From: CAZMUN01 sp964569815
GTDB taxonomy: Archaea; Iainarchaeota; Iainarchaeia; Iainarchaeales; GCA-2688035
DNA: 27,532 nt
Assembly (NCBI GenBank): GCA_964569815.1
Contig: CAZMUN010000014.1
Location: 1 to 27,532 of the forward strand
Direction: 5' to 3'
In this document: positions 12,104 through 20,662 of the stretch, piece by piece
Numbering within the stretch: the first letter of the stretch is position 1
Layout of the letters: the number at the start of each line of letters is the position of its first letter
Notes under the pieces: model-generated
Seen by the model: only the letters and a program-made list of their open reading frames with translations
The model's database searches: none
What the model was told of the DNA's origin: nothing
Program-made: the position numbers and the translations under genes

Positions 12104-14206
12104 ATGGAAGCAGAGCAGGAAAAAAGCGAAAGCAAGGAAAGTCCCTACATTGACAAGTTTTCAGAGTTCTTTGAAGCAAACTACAAAAACCAGATTGAAA
12201 GGCTTGTGGAATCATACCCTGACAAAAGAAGCTTGGACGTAGACTTCAAGCTGCTTGAACAGTTTGACATCGAATTGGCAGACGCCCTGCTTGACAGCCC
12301 GGATGCCATACTGGAAGCCGCCCAAGATGCAGTAGAACAGGTTGAAATCCCGGCCCTGGAAATAGAGCGATTTTCGCCGTACGTGCGTTTTTTTAATTTG
12401 CCAAAAGAAAACGAGCCCCTTGTGAAAAGCATTGGCGCCCACCATCTTGGAAAACTGGTTTCAGTGGAAGGAGTGGTAAGGCAAATCACGAACGTGATGC
12501 CCAAGTTAAAGGTCGCGGTTTGGAGATGCAGGCACTGTGGAAACACCTACAAAAAGCCACAGGACACCCAAGAACTGAAGACCCCCTCTTTTTGCGAGTG
12601 CAGGCACCGTGACTTTGACTTGGTGCCAGAGCAATCAGAATTCATCGACAGCCAGAAAATCCAGATACAAGAGCCCTTGGAAAAGCTTAAGGGAAACGAG
12701 CAGGCAGCCTACTTGGACATTTACGTTACAGACGACTTGGTAAACATGATCAGCGCTGGAGACAAAACCCGTTTTACAGGCGTTTTGCGGCTTTCAAGCC
12801 CTGACAAAAAGAAAACCGTTTACGGCAGGTACTTGGAAGCAATACACCTTGAAGAAACCATGCGCGAATTTGAGGAAATAGAGATTTCGCCTGAAGAGGA
12901 AAAGGAAATAAAAAAGCTTGCAGCTGACCCAAAAATATATGACAAGCTTACGAAAAGCATTGCTCCCGCAATCTACGGCCATGAAAGCGTAAAGGAATCG
13001 ATTATACTGCAGCTTTTCGGCGGCGTCAAAAAAGCCCTTCCAGGAGACCAGACCATTAGGGGAAACGTGCACGTTTTGCTGGTTGGAGACCCTGGAACAG
13101 GCAAGTCACAGATTTTGCAGTCGGCAAACAACATCGCCCCAAAAAGCATTTACACGGCAGGAAAAACGACAAGCGGAGTCGGCTTAACGGCTTCGGCAGT
13201 AAAAGACGATTTTGGCGAAGGGGGCTGGACTTTGAAGGCAGGGGCCCTGGTTTTAAGCAGTGGCGGCGTCTGCATGGTTGACGAGTTAGACAAAATGGAT
13301 GCAGAAGACAGAAGCGCAATGCATGAGGCAATGGAACAAGGCAGGATTTCTGTTGCAAAAGCAGGAATCGTAACACGATTTAAGTCAGACACAAGCATTC
13401 TGGCAGCTGCAAACCCAAAGATGTCGCGATTTGAAGAGTACACGCCCTTCATTGAACAGGTTAACCTGCCAAGCACGCTGATTTCAAGGTTTGACTTGTT
13501 CTTCATGATAAAAGACGTTTTGGACAAAACAAAAGATGAAGCAATAACAGCACACATATTGAAGACGCACAAGGGCGGAGAACTCTTAAGCCAGTACAAG
13601 AAAAAAGGAATAGCATTGAAAAAATCCCAACAGGAGGAAATTGACAACATTTCCGCACCAAAAGTAGGCCCAGAGCTCTTGGGAAAATACATATCTTATG
13701 CAAGGCAAAACATTTTCCCTGTTCTTACAAAGGAAGCAATCCAGGCGATTTCCGAATTCTACATCGGGTTGCGAGACATTGGAAGGAAAGAGGGAAGCTA
13801 TGCTGCCACACACAGGCAGCTTGAAGGGCTTGTAAGGCTCACAGAAGCAGGGGCAAGAGTTAGGCTAAGCGACGAGGCAACAGATGAAGACGCAAAAAGG
13901 TCGATAAGACTGGTAAAGGCATCGCTGAGCGATGTGGTAACAGACCCTGAAACAGGAAAAATAGACTACGACATCATTATGACAGGGCAAACCCACACCC
14001 AGATGACAAACATGCGAAAGATTTTGAGTATTCTGCGGGAAAAAGCCCAAGACCAGGACATGGTTCCATTGCAGGAAGTCTTAAACGAAGCAGAGGGCAC
14101 AGGAATAAACAAGGACCGCGCCCGCGATCTAATCCAGAAGCTTGAGAAAAACGGCGAGCTTTACAGGCCAAGGCACAATTTCCTAAAGCCGACACATAAG
14201 GAATAG
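12104..14206 (+). CDS. mcm: Replicative DNA helicase MCM
   Basis: This 700-aa protein is full length for archaeal MCM. The N-terminal domain carries a zinc site (C142, C145, C164, C166 in CRHCGN and FCECRH) and an OB-fold. The AAA+ core has Walker A GDPGTGKS (328-335), Walker B MVDEL (391-395), sensor 1 AAANP (434-438) and the arginine finger SRFD (461-464). A C-terminal winged helix follows. It unwinds DNA 3'-5' as a ring at the replication fork. No intein interrupts the Walker or finger sites, which are common insertion points. Start ATG 12104 is preceded by a GAGGAG site. The next gene lies 47 nt away on the same strand. Confidence 0.97.
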   Translation: MEAEQEKSESKESPYIDKFSEFFEANYKNQIERLVESYPDKRSLDVDFKLLEQFDIELADALLDSPDAILEAAQDAVEQVEIPALEIERFSPYVRFFNLPKENEPLVKSIGAHHLGKLVSVEGVVRQITNVMPKLKVAVWRCRHCGNTYKKPQDTQELKTPSFCECRHRDFDLVPEQSEFIDSQKIQIQEPLEKLKGNEQAAYLDIYVTDDLVNMISAGDKTRFTGVLRLSSPDKKKTVYGRYLEAIHLEETMREFEEIEISPEEEKEIKKLAADPKIYDKLTKSIAPAIYGHESVKESIILQLFGGVKKALPGDQTIRGNVHVLLVGDPGTGKSQILQSANNIAPKSIYTAGKTTSGVGLTASAVKDDFGEGGWTLKAGALVLSSGGVCMVDELDKMDAEDRSAMHEAMEQGRISVAKAGIVTRFKSDTSILAAANPKMSRFEEYTPFIEQVNLPSTLISRFDLFFMIKDVLDKTKDEAITAHILKTHKGGELLSQYKKKGIALKKSQQEEIDNISAPKVGPELLGKYISYARQNIFPVLTKEAIQAISEFYIGLRDIGRKEGSYAATHRQLEGLVRLTEAGARVRLSDEATDEDAKRSIRLVKASLSDVVTDPETGKIDYDIIMTGQTHTQMTNMRKILSILREKAQDQDMVPLQEVLNEAEGTGINKDRARDLIQKLEKNGELYRPRHNFLKPTHKE

Positions 14207-14253
14207 AAGGCCCTGCGCAAGCCCTTTAAAGCTGAATACCCCTAATTTGTACA

Positions 14254-15081
14254 ATGGCCAGACACCTTTTCAGGAAAATGGTTCTGCTTTTCACAGTAAC
14301 ACAACTCATTGGACTGGGAGTGGGAACGGTCCTGATAGGCGAAATCGCTTCAGGAAACCTGGAACAGCCCACCATAATAACAGACAACCCAGATGACCCG
14401 GTAAACGCTTTGGGGTTGATTGCAGGAATTATTTTCTTCACTGGCTTTCTGCTGCTTTTCATGCTCTTTTTCAAAGGCGCCAAGCTTTTCAGGCTCATGG
14501 AGCTTTTTGTTCTATTCACAGCATCCGTAATAGTGTTTGCGTCTTTCATTCCTGAAATGGCATTCACTTTCACGATTTACCTGATTGCATTAAGGCTGCT
14601 TTTCCCAAAAAACGTTTTGATAAGGAATGTTGCAGCCGTTATTTCAATTGGAGGCGTGGGCGCATTGATAGGGGTTTCCTTGGGAGTCATGCCAGTACTG
14701 GTTTTTTTGATTCTCCTGTCGGTTTACGACTTCATCGCTGTATTCAAAACAAAGCACATGGTTACCTTGGCAAAAGGCATTACGGGAAAAAATTTGGCGT
14801 TTACTGTTGCAATTCCAACAGAAGAGCACCAGTTCGAATTAGGGACAGGCGACCTTGTTCTGCCATTGGTTTTTGCAGTAAGCGTAATGAAAGCAGGACA
14901 GCATTTGGGCTACCCACTGTACCTGGTTCCAGCCCTAATGGTTCTTGCAGCGTCCTTGATAGGGCTGCTTTTGACAATAAACTACCTGCAGACAAGAATC
15001 GGAAAAGCGCTGCCTGCCCTGCCGCCGCAGGCTATTCTGATGATAGCTGCCTGGCTTTTAAGCAAGGCTCTGGGTTTTTAG
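14254..15081 (+). CDS. Presenilin/signal peptide peptidase-type aspartyl protease
   Basis: This 275-aa protein has about nine hydrophobic spans and the intramembrane aspartyl protease signatures: YD in LLSVYDFIAVF (Y158-D159), GTGD in FELGTGDLVLP (197-200) and PALP in KALPALPPQ (254-257). The two aspartates are the catalytic pair and PALP shapes the active site. Archaeal homologues cleave membrane peptides such as signal-peptide remnants. The length is normal and all motifs are intact. It follows mcm by 47 nt and may be read through from it. The small converging ORF behind it ends three bases away. Confidence 0.9.
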   Translation: MARHLFRKMVLLFTVTQLIGLGVGTVLIGEIASGNLEQPTIITDNPDDPVNALGLIAGIIFFTGFLLLFMLFFKGAKLFRLMELFVLFTASVIVFASFIPEMAFTFTIYLIALRLLFPKNVLIRNVAAVISIGGVGALIGVSLGVMPVLVFLILLSVYDFIAVFKTKHMVTLAKGITGKNLAFTVAIPTEEHQFELGTGDLVLPLVFAVSVMKAGQHLGYPLYLVPALMVLAASLIGLLLTINYLQTRIGKALPALPPQAILMIAAWLLSKALGF

Positions 15082-15083
15082 AA

Positions 15084-15263
15084 TCAGGCGGCCTTTTTCC
15101 TAAGAGCATTTTTTCTTGCTTTGTCAAGCTCGCGTTTTACTGCTTGAAGCCTTCTTTGAAGCTCCCGCTGCTCTGCTTTGCTGTGGGAAATCTGGGACCT
15201 CAGCCTTGAGATAATGCTTGGAGAGGCATGCCTTGCCCTGGTTTTCCTTGGCTTTCTGACCAA
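15084..15263 (-). CDS. Small basic coiled-coil protein, 59 aa
   Basis: A TTG at 15263 opens a 59-residue frame. A basic N-terminus (VRKPRKTRARHAS) is followed by a heptad-like helix (SKAEQRELQRRLQAVKRELDKARK) and a basic tail (ALRKKAA). GGTG lies eight bases before the TTG, and a TTTAAAAG box lies further up at about 15297-15305. Composition, ribosome binding site and promoter spacing argue for a real gene between two converging or tandem genes. There is no ATG, and the family is unknown. Confidence 0.45.
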   Translation of the reverse strand: MVRKPRKTRARHASPSIISRLRSQISHSKAEQRELQRRLQAVKRELDKARKNALRKKAA

Positions 15264-15309
15264 CCTAAATGCACCACATATAATTGCCTTTTACGGGCTT
15301 TTAAACCTT

Positions 15310-15846
15310 TCACAAGCCCAAAATCCTGGCAAGCCAGGGAATTGCATTGATTCCAACAAAGCCAACAAAGGCCACAAGCCCATACCTTAAAACCTTGCCA
15401 AGCAGTGCTGCAAAGAAAAACCTCTTAGGGTCATACCTTATAAGGCCGGCAGCAATTCCCACAAGGTCAAAAGGAAAAGGCGTAAAGGCCCCCAAAAAGA
15501 TTATGGGCATGCCCTTGTCAGCAAGCCTTTCACCTATTTCAAAAACCTTCTCCACTTTTTTTTCACTCATCTTCTTCAAAGTCTTAATCCCCAAAAGCCC
15601 AAGAATGTAGCCAGACATTTCGCCGATTGCGGCGCCAATTCCTGTTACAAAGCCAATCAAAAGCGCAACGTAAACGTTTGGAGCAAAGCCGGCAACAACA
15701 AAAACAACCGGCTCGACAAGAATAGGCAAAAACAGGGAAGCGTTGGCAAACACAGCAAACAAAAACAGCACTATTATGCCAAAAGGCGAAGCGTAAACGA
15801 AGTTGCTGAAAAACAAGGCCGTTGAAGCAGGGTCTGTCAACTGCAT
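15310..15846 (-). CDS. DedA/VTT-domain membrane protein
   Basis: This 178-aa protein has a VTT/SNARE-associated domain of the DedA superfamily. The re-entrant region is ANASLFLPILVEPVVFVVAG, then GFVTGIGAAIGEMSGYILG, and later FLGAFTPFPFDLVGIAAG followed by YDPKRFFFAALLGKVLRYG. Such proteins act as lipid scramblases or transporters, in bacteria mainly for undecaprenyl phosphate recycling. That link with UppP at 6469 is thematic only. An in-frame TTG at 15861 would add five residues. ATG 15846 fits better because an ATTAAAACTGG-like box lies about 25 nt before it. Confidence 0.85.
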   Translation of the reverse strand: MQLTDPASTALFFSNFVYASPFGIIVLFLFAVFANASLFLPILVEPVVFVVAGFAPNVYVALLIGFVTGIGAAIGEMSGYILGLLGIKTLKKMSEKKVEKVFEIGERLADKGMPIIFLGAFTPFPFDLVGIAAGLIRYDPKRFFFAALLGKVLRYGLVAFVGFVGINAIPWLARILGL

Positions 15847-16078
15847 GTAGCTATTACTCAAACCAGTTTTAATAAGTTTTCCTTTTCACTTCAAGGAAAG
15901 AGTTAAAAAAGCTCTCCAAGGCAGTTATTCTATAAGAAGCTAAAAAAAGCTTGAAGGATACGGGAAATTAAAAGCGATAGAAACAGGTTATGAAAAAAAT
16001 GCTTGACACAGCCTTTTTTTTTTGCGCCGGCAAAAAAGCCCGGGAAAAAAAGGCCAAGCGTTTTAGAATGGTGAAAAA

Positions 16079-16486
16079 ATGGATTATGAAAAAATGCTTG
16101 ACCGGCTTTATTTAAGCCTGCCTGAAAGAAGCAAAAAGCACGAACGCTTTGAAATGCCTGAAGCCGAATCATTCATTCAAGGCAACAAAACCATTGTGAA
16201 AAACTTTTCCGCGATAACAAAAAGCATTGGCCGGAACCAAAAGCACTTTCTTAAGTATATTACAAAAGAAACCGCTACAGCCGCAGCATTAGACGAAAAC
16301 GGAAGGCTTGTTTTGAACAGAAAGTTTAGAAGGGAGCAGTTAAACGACCTGGTAAAATCATACATATCCCAGTTCCTTCTCTGCCCGGAATGCAAAAGGC
16401 CTGACACCAAAGTTGTTGAAAAGCAGGGCATTAGAATGCTTAAATGCGAGGCCTGCGGTGCTTTAAGCAGCGTAAAGGGACTGTAA
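16079..16486 (+). CDS. Translation initiation factor aIF2-beta
   Basis: This 135-aa protein opens MDYEKMLDRLYLSLPE, the family start, and has the RNQKHFLKYITKETATAA core. It ends with a zinc ribbon CPECKRPDTKVVEKQGIRMLKCEACGA (C102, C105, C123, C126). It is the beta subunit of the complex that delivers Met-tRNAi to the ribosome. GGTGA at 16070-16074 is the ribosome binding site. It heads a cluster with DUF424 and aIF1A, an arrangement expected for archaeal initiation genes. A nearby sequence repeats its first codons (15988-16007). Confidence 0.96.
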   Translation: MDYEKMLDRLYLSLPERSKKHERFEMPEAESFIQGNKTIVKNFSAITKSIGRNQKHFLKYITKETATAAALDENGRLVLNRKFRREQLNDLVKSYISQFLLCPECKRPDTKVVEKQGIRMLKCEACGALSSVKGL

Positions 16487-16488
16487 AG

Positions 16489-16788
16489 GTGGTTCCTATC
16501 TTTCACAAAGTCCACGGGCAAGGCAATGAAAAGGTTTTGGCTGCCTGCGACAAAGAGGTTTTGGGAAAAAGATTAGAGCAGGGGAAAATATGCTTTGAAG
16601 TCAAAGAATCTTTCTACAAGGGCTCAGAGATAGAGGAAGCCGAGCTGAGGAAAAAGCTCCACGAATTCGAAAACATAAACCTTGTTGGAAACAAGGCCGT
16701 GGCCCTGGCGTTGGAAGAAAAGCTCGCACTAGAAGAAAACGTTATGGAAATCGCAGGAACAAAACACGTGCAAATATTTAAAATATAG
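16489..16788 (+). CDS. DUF424 family protein
   Basis: This protein of about 99 aa has the DUF424 run AACDKEVLGKRLEQGKICFEVKE, FYKG, then INLVGNKAVALALEEKLALEENVMEIAGTKHVQIF. The family is archaeal and usually sits near translation genes; its function is unknown. The frame is open from 16444, but that would lie inside aIF2-beta. GTG 16489, three bases after the aIF2-beta stop, is the sensible start. Its position between aIF2-beta and aIF1A supports a role in translation. Confidence 0.88.
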   Translation: MVPIFHKVHGQGNEKVLAACDKEVLGKRLEQGKICFEVKESFYKGSEIEEAELRKKLHEFENINLVGNKAVALALEEKLALEENVMEIAGTKHVQIFKI

Positions 16789-16806
16789 TAAAAACATGGG
16801 ATTATT

Positions 16807-17136
16807 ATGCCAAGCAACAAAAACAGGAAGGATTCCGGCGACTCTGAATTAGTGAGAAGACTAAGGTTTCCAAAAAAAGAGGAATTCGAGCAATTCGGCC
16901 TTGTTACCCAGCTCATGGGAGCAAACCAGGTCAGGGTATTGTGCCAGGACGGCGTTGAAAGGCAGTGCAGGATTCCAGGAAAACTACGCAAGCGAGTCTG
17001 GGTTCGAGTTGACGACGTGGTAATAGTAAGGGTCTGGGACTTCCAGCCAAGCAAGGGCGACATCGCATGGCGCTTTCTGGGAAACCAGACAGCCTGGCTT
17101 AAAAGAAACGGCAAGCTTCAAGGATTGCCAGTCTGA
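16807..17136 (+). CDS. Translation initiation factor aIF1A
   Basis: This 109-aa protein has an S1-type OB-fold with family landmarks: RLRFPKKEEFEQFGLVTQLMGANQVRVLCQDG, then CRIPGKLRKRVWVRVDDVVIVRVWDFQ, and a terminal helix region DIAWRF. It binds the ribosomal A site during initiation and helps in start-codon selection. It follows DUF424 by 18 bases on the same strand. The N-terminus is a basic unstructured tail, as usual. Confidence 0.95.
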   Translation: MPSNKNRKDSGDSELVRRLRFPKKEEFEQFGLVTQLMGANQVRVLCQDGVERQCRIPGKLRKRVWVRVDDVVIVRVWDFQPSKGDIAWRFLGNQTAWLKRNGKLQGLPV

Positions 17137-17174
17137 TTTTGAAAGTTAGCTTTTTCCCTAAGCAAAAAAAGCAG

Positions 17175-17210
17175 TATTTAAAAAGGCCTGGGCATATTAG
17201 GTTCAGGTGA
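17175..17210 (+). promoter_or_regulatory. TATA box and RBS for the beta-propeller gene
   Basis: TATTTAAAAA at 17175-17184 is about 35 nt before ATG 17219. GGTGA at 17206-17210 is eight bases from that ATG, which selects it over the in-frame GTG at 17207. Confidence 0.55.
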
Positions 17211-17218
17211 TCTTTTTT

Positions 17219-19132
17219 ATGGGAATCGAGAAAAGTTTGCTGCTTACTGTTGCAGTTGTTGCTGTGACTGTAGGCGTTTTAATGCACTACACTGAATTGC
17301 CTGAAGAAGAAATCGTCTTCAGGGAAATGCCTCGCTTTGAAAGCTATGCTGAATTGGAAGCAGCATTTGAAGAAGCAGGGCAGCATGGAAGAAATTACGG
17401 CATAATGGACACCGTTATGGGTGGAATTCCTGCTGCAGTGCCTCTCTCAAAAGGCGTGGCAGAATCATCCAACGGGCCAACACAGGGCTATTCAACAACC
17501 AATACCCAGGTTGAGGGCGTGGACGAAGCCGACATAGTGAAATCTGACGGTAAATATATCTACGCTTTTTCAGGAAACAGGCTGGTTATAGTGGACGCAT
17601 ACCCTGCTGAAACCGGCGAAGTGGCCTCCAAGACAGAGTTTGAAGACGTGTACCCACAGGAGATGTTTGTTTCAGGAGACAAGCTCCTTGTGTTTGGAAG
17701 CGAAGGTTCAGGAAAATACTACACAGGCATGGAATACATGCCCTATGGCTCTGGAACGGTTGCAAGGCTTTACGACATAAGCGACAGAGCAAACCCGGTG
17801 GAAGAAAAAGAGCTCGAGTTTGAGGGCTCCTATCTAACCTCAAGGCTTATTGGAGAAAAAGCATACTTTGCGGTAAACAGCTGGCCTCAAAGGGGGTGCG
17901 AAGAAGAGGAATGCATAATTCCGCTGATGCGGGAAAACGGCGTTGAATCAAAGGTTGCGGAAGCTGAGGAAATTGGCTACATTCCGCCAATGCCTGCAGA
18001 GTCTTTTGTAACGATTGCCTCAATTGATTTGGGCAGCGGAGAAACAGAAAAGGAAACAATTGCAGGCTCGGCCCAAAACGTGTACGCTTCGCAAAACGCA
18101 GTATACCTTGCTGCAACATCCTGGATGCCTCACGACACCTTAGTCCCGAAAGGAAGCGTTGCAAAAGGCGTTGAAACAGCAATAATCGGAACAGAAGAAA
18201 AAACAGTGATAAACAAGTTCGGTTTGAAGGAAGGAAAAATAGGGTTCATGGGGCAGGGTTCTGTGCCAGGCCATGTCCTGAACCAGTTTTCCATGGACGA
18301 ATTCCAAGGAAATTTCAGGATTGCCACCACTCTGGGCCATGTTTCAAGAACTGGTTCAGAAAGCACAAACAACTTGTATGTGCTGAACCAGGACATGGAA
18401 ACAGTTGGCAGATTGGAAGATTTGGCTCCAGGGGAAAGGATTTACAGTGCAAGGTTTATGGGAAACAAGGCATATATGGTTACTTTCAGAAAAGTGGACC
18501 CCCTGTTTGTCATAGACGTTTCAAATCCTGAAAACCCCACGGTTTTGGGAAAGCTCAAGATTCCGGGTTACAGCGATTACTTGCATCCAATAGACGAAGG
18601 CCACTTGATTGGAATTGGAAAGGAAACAATTGAGGCAGCAAAAGGCGACTTCGCATGGTACCAAGGTTTGAAGATGGCTGTCTTTGACGTAACAGACGTG
18701 GAAAACCCAAAGGAAATGCACAAAATAGTGATAGGAGACAGAGGAACGGACAGCTATGCCTTGCATGACCACAAGGCATTTCTCTACGACAAGGAAAAGG
18801 AACTGCTGGTTTTGCCAATAATGCTGGCAGAAATTCTGGAAGAAGAGAAAAAGCCTTTGGGAGAGGAGCAAATAAGCCCAAGCTATGGCCAGCCAGTCTT
18901 CCAAGGGGCATTTGTTTTCAGGCTTAGCCTTGAAAACGGCTTTGAGGAAAAAGGCCGCATAACGCATATCTCTGAAGAAGAGGAATTGAAAAGAGGCTAC
19001 TACTTTGGCCAAGAATACAGTGTGATGAGGTCAATGTACATTGGCGATGCCCTCTACACGCTTTCACAGAAAATGCTGAAAGCAAACGATTTGCACGGCT
19101 TGGAAGAGCTCAAAGAGTTCTCTTTTGGGTAA
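17219..19132 (+). CDS. Secreted beta-propeller domain protein
   Basis: This 637-aa protein has an N-terminal membrane span or signal anchor (LLLTVAVVAVTVGVLMHY), so the bulk is exported. The conserved NTQVEGVDEADIVKSDGKYIYAFSGNRLVIVDAYP block marks the archaeal/bacterial beta-propeller family (Beta_propel type). Repeated blades follow (YDISDRANPVEEKELEFEGSY, LFVIDVSNPENPTVLGKLKIPGYSDYLHP, VFDVTDVENPKEMHKI). Cys residues are few. The family has no assigned enzyme function; such propellers usually bind proteins or glycans at the surface. It is monocistronic with its own promoter, and a T-rich tract follows at about 19158-19172. Confidence 0.85.
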   Translation: MGIEKSLLLTVAVVAVTVGVLMHYTELPEEEIVFREMPRFESYAELEAAFEEAGQHGRNYGIMDTVMGGIPAAVPLSKGVAESSNGPTQGYSTTNTQVEGVDEADIVKSDGKYIYAFSGNRLVIVDAYPAETGEVASKTEFEDVYPQEMFVSGDKLLVFGSEGSGKYYTGMEYMPYGSGTVARLYDISDRANPVEEKELEFEGSYLTSRLIGEKAYFAVNSWPQRGCEEEECIIPLMRENGVESKVAEAEEIGYIPPMPAESFVTIASIDLGSGETEKETIAGSAQNVYASQNAVYLAATSWMPHDTLVPKGSVAKGVETAIIGTEEKTVINKFGLKEGKIGFMGQGSVPGHVLNQFSMDEFQGNFRIATTLGHVSRTGSESTNNLYVLNQDMETVGRLEDLAPGERIYSARFMGNKAYMVTFRKVDPLFVIDVSNPENPTVLGKLKIPGYSDYLHPIDEGHLIGIGKETIEAAKGDFAWYQGLKMAVFDVTDVENPKEMHKIVIGDRGTDSYALHDHKAFLYDKEKELLVLPIMLAEILEEEKKPLGEEQISPSYGQPVFQGAFVFRLSLENGFEEKGRITHISEEEELKRGYYFGQEYSVMRSMYIGDALYTLSQKMLKANDLHGLEELKEFSFG

Positions 19133-19183
19133 ACTCTCAGGGTTCTTTCCAGCCCGCCTTTCTTTTTTTTTCCAGTAAATCCC

Positions 19184-19194
19184 TTATTTAAAAT
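19184..19194 (+). promoter_or_regulatory. TATA box for the RIO1 gene
   Basis: TTATTTAAAAT lies 23-33 nt before ATG 19217 and no Shine-Dalgarno is visible, so the transcript is probably leaderless. Confidence 0.55.
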
Positions 19195-19216
19195 GCTTTT
19201 AGGGTAATTCTATTGC

Positions 19217-19975
19217 ATGCAAGACCCGAATAAATTTGCCTTAAGGAAATTCGTTCCAAAAGAGGAGGCAAGAAAGACATTTGCAAAGGTTTTTGACTCG
19301 GGAACGATTGCAGCAGTGCACAGGCTTGCAACAAAGCACTACTTTCAGGTTTTAGAGCACGTGATAAGCACTGGCAAGGAAGCCCACGTTTTTCTTGCTC
19401 GCGACAACGCAGGAAACCCAAGAGCAGTAAAGGTTTACAAAACAAGCACATCGGATTTCAACAAAATGGACCGCTACCTGAAAGGAGACAGGCGGTTTGG
19501 AAAAGCCAAGGGCTCGAAACGGGACATAGTTTTTGCATGGACAAGAAAGGAATTCAAGAACCTGCTTTTAATGAACGAAGCAGGAATTCGATGCCCGATG
19601 CCGGTCGCATTCTTTGAAAACGTTTTGGTGATGGAGTTCATTGGAAGCAGGGAAGGAAAGGCAGCCCCAACGATGAAGGAAACGCCTCCAGCAAGCCCTG
19701 AAAAGGCATACTCTTTGCTGACTGAATGGCTTGCAAGGCTTTTGTTTAAAGCAGAGCTTATTTACGGAGATTTCTCAGAATACAACATTTTGAACAACGC
19801 AGGGGAACTGGTGTTGATTGACGCAGGCCAAGCCGTTCTCACAACTCATCCGGAAGCAGAAGCCTTTTTTGAACGCGATTTAAGGAATATGGCAGCATGG
19901 TTCTCAAAAAAGGGCCTGAAGAAAAAGATGGAAGAAATGAAGACAGATGTAAAGGCCCTGAAGGGAAAAATATAA
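19217..19975 (+). CDS. rio1: RIO1 atypical Ser/Thr kinase
   Basis: This 252-aa protein has the RIO1 layout. The flexible P-loop is STGKEAHVF (51-59), the ATP lysine is K72 in RAVKVYKTS, and FNKMDRYLKGDRRF is the RIO1-specific insert. The catalytic loop is IYGDFSEYNIL with D185 and N190, and the metal-binding loop is LIDAGQAV with D202. RIO1 acts as an ATPase in late small-subunit maturation. The catalytic loop has YGDF where most members have HGDL, and the metal loop is IDAGQ rather than IDVSQ; both keep the key Asp. It lies upstream of the KH-domain gene, which works in the same pathway. Confidence 0.93.
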   Translation: MQDPNKFALRKFVPKEEARKTFAKVFDSGTIAAVHRLATKHYFQVLEHVISTGKEAHVFLARDNAGNPRAVKVYKTSTSDFNKMDRYLKGDRRFGKAKGSKRDIVFAWTRKEFKNLLLMNEAGIRCPMPVAFFENVLVMEFIGSREGKAAPTMKETPPASPEKAYSLLTEWLARLLFKAELIYGDFSEYNILNNAGELVLIDAGQAVLTTHPEAEAFFERDLRNMAAWFSKKGLKKKMEEMKTDVKALKGKI

Positions 19976-19997
19976 AGCCTGAAAAGCCTGTTTTTGG

Positions 19998-20022
19998 CCT
20001 CTCCATGTTTATTGGAGGCATT
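19998..20022. terminator. Hairpin after the RIO1 gene
   Basis: GCCTCTCCA pairs with TTGGAGGC (one bulge) around a six-base loop. It sits shortly after the RIO1 stop and a TTTTT run and may stabilise or end the transcript. Confidence 0.35.
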
Positions 20023-20070
20023 CTGTGAAAAGGCCTTGAAAGCGCGGAGGCAGGTTCTTAAAGCTTTGCC

Positions 20071-20094
20071 CATATATAATATATATACAATATA
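20071..20094 (+). promoter_or_regulatory. AT-rich promoter of the KH-top6BA operon
   Basis: A 24-bp stretch of alternating A/T (CATATATAATATATATACAA and on) lies just before the start of the KH gene. It is the only promoter-like sequence before the three-gene operon. Confidence 0.5.
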
Positions 20095-20109
20095 TTGGGG
20101 GCCTTTTGC

Positions 20110-20652
20110 TTGCCTTCCGAATTATTTGAGTCAATAAAGATACCTAAAGAGAGAATTGCTGTTTTAATAGGAAAAAACGGGAAAGTGAAAAGAAAGCTTG
20201 AAAAGCTTGGCGAAGCAGTGGTTGAAGTGGACAGCAGAACAGGAACAGTTGGCATTGAGGGAAAGGGAAACCCTGCAAACTTTTACGACGCAGCAAACGC
20301 AGTCAAGGCCATTGGACGAGGCTTTTCCCCGGAAAACGCTTTTCTTCTTTTTGGCGAAAACGTTATCCTCGACCTAATAGACGTGCAGGAAATGGTTGGA
20401 GGCGGAGAAAAAAACCTTCAGACAAAACGCGGCCGCGTAATAGGCAGAAGCGGTTTTGCCAGGGCATCAATTGAAAAAAGCACTGGAGCAAAAATAAGCG
20501 TTTTTGGAAAAACCATTTCAATCATAGGGCCGCCTGAATCAATAGAGACCGCAAGAAAGGCCATTGAAATGCTTTTGGATGGCGCAAAGCACGGCACAGT
20601 CCTGAACTTTTTGAAGCGCTCTGAATCAGAGCAGGAAAAGTTCAGCTTATGA
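20110..20652 (+). CDS. KH-domain ribosome-biogenesis protein (Dim2/Krr1-like)
   Basis: This protein of about 180 aa has two KH domains. The first has IPKERIAVLIGKNGKVKRKLEK (GKNG loop). The second has KRGRVIGRSGFARASIEKSTGAKISVFG (GRSG loop), followed by ETARKAIEMLLDGAKHGTVLNFLK, a signature of archaeal Dim2/Pno1-type proteins that bind the 3' end of 16S rRNA. The frame is open to a TTG at 20095; TTG 20110 (LPSELFESIKI) fits the family start better and is about 25 nt below the TATA stretch. It is adjacent to RIO1, which binds the same pre-40S-like particle, and sits 10 nt ahead of top6B. Confidence 0.88.
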   Translation: MPSELFESIKIPKERIAVLIGKNGKVKRKLEKLGEAVVEVDSRTGTVGIEGKGNPANFYDAANAVKAIGRGFSPENAFLLFGENVILDLIDVQEMVGGGEKNLQTKRGRVIGRSGFARASIEKSTGAKISVFGKTISIIGPPESIETARKAIEMLLDGAKHGTVLNFLKRSESEQEKFSL

Positions 20653-20662
20653 GGTTTTTGGC

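Noticed and set aside
13150..13692. 180-aa minus-strand ORF inside mcm
   Set aside because: It is a shadow of the mcm AAA+ domain, with no motif.
15990..16115. 41-aa ORF ahead of aIF2-beta as a real gene
   Set aside because: It overlaps aIF2-beta out of frame, has poly-Phe/poly-Lys composition and no clear RBS. It is kept only as a possible upstream ORF.
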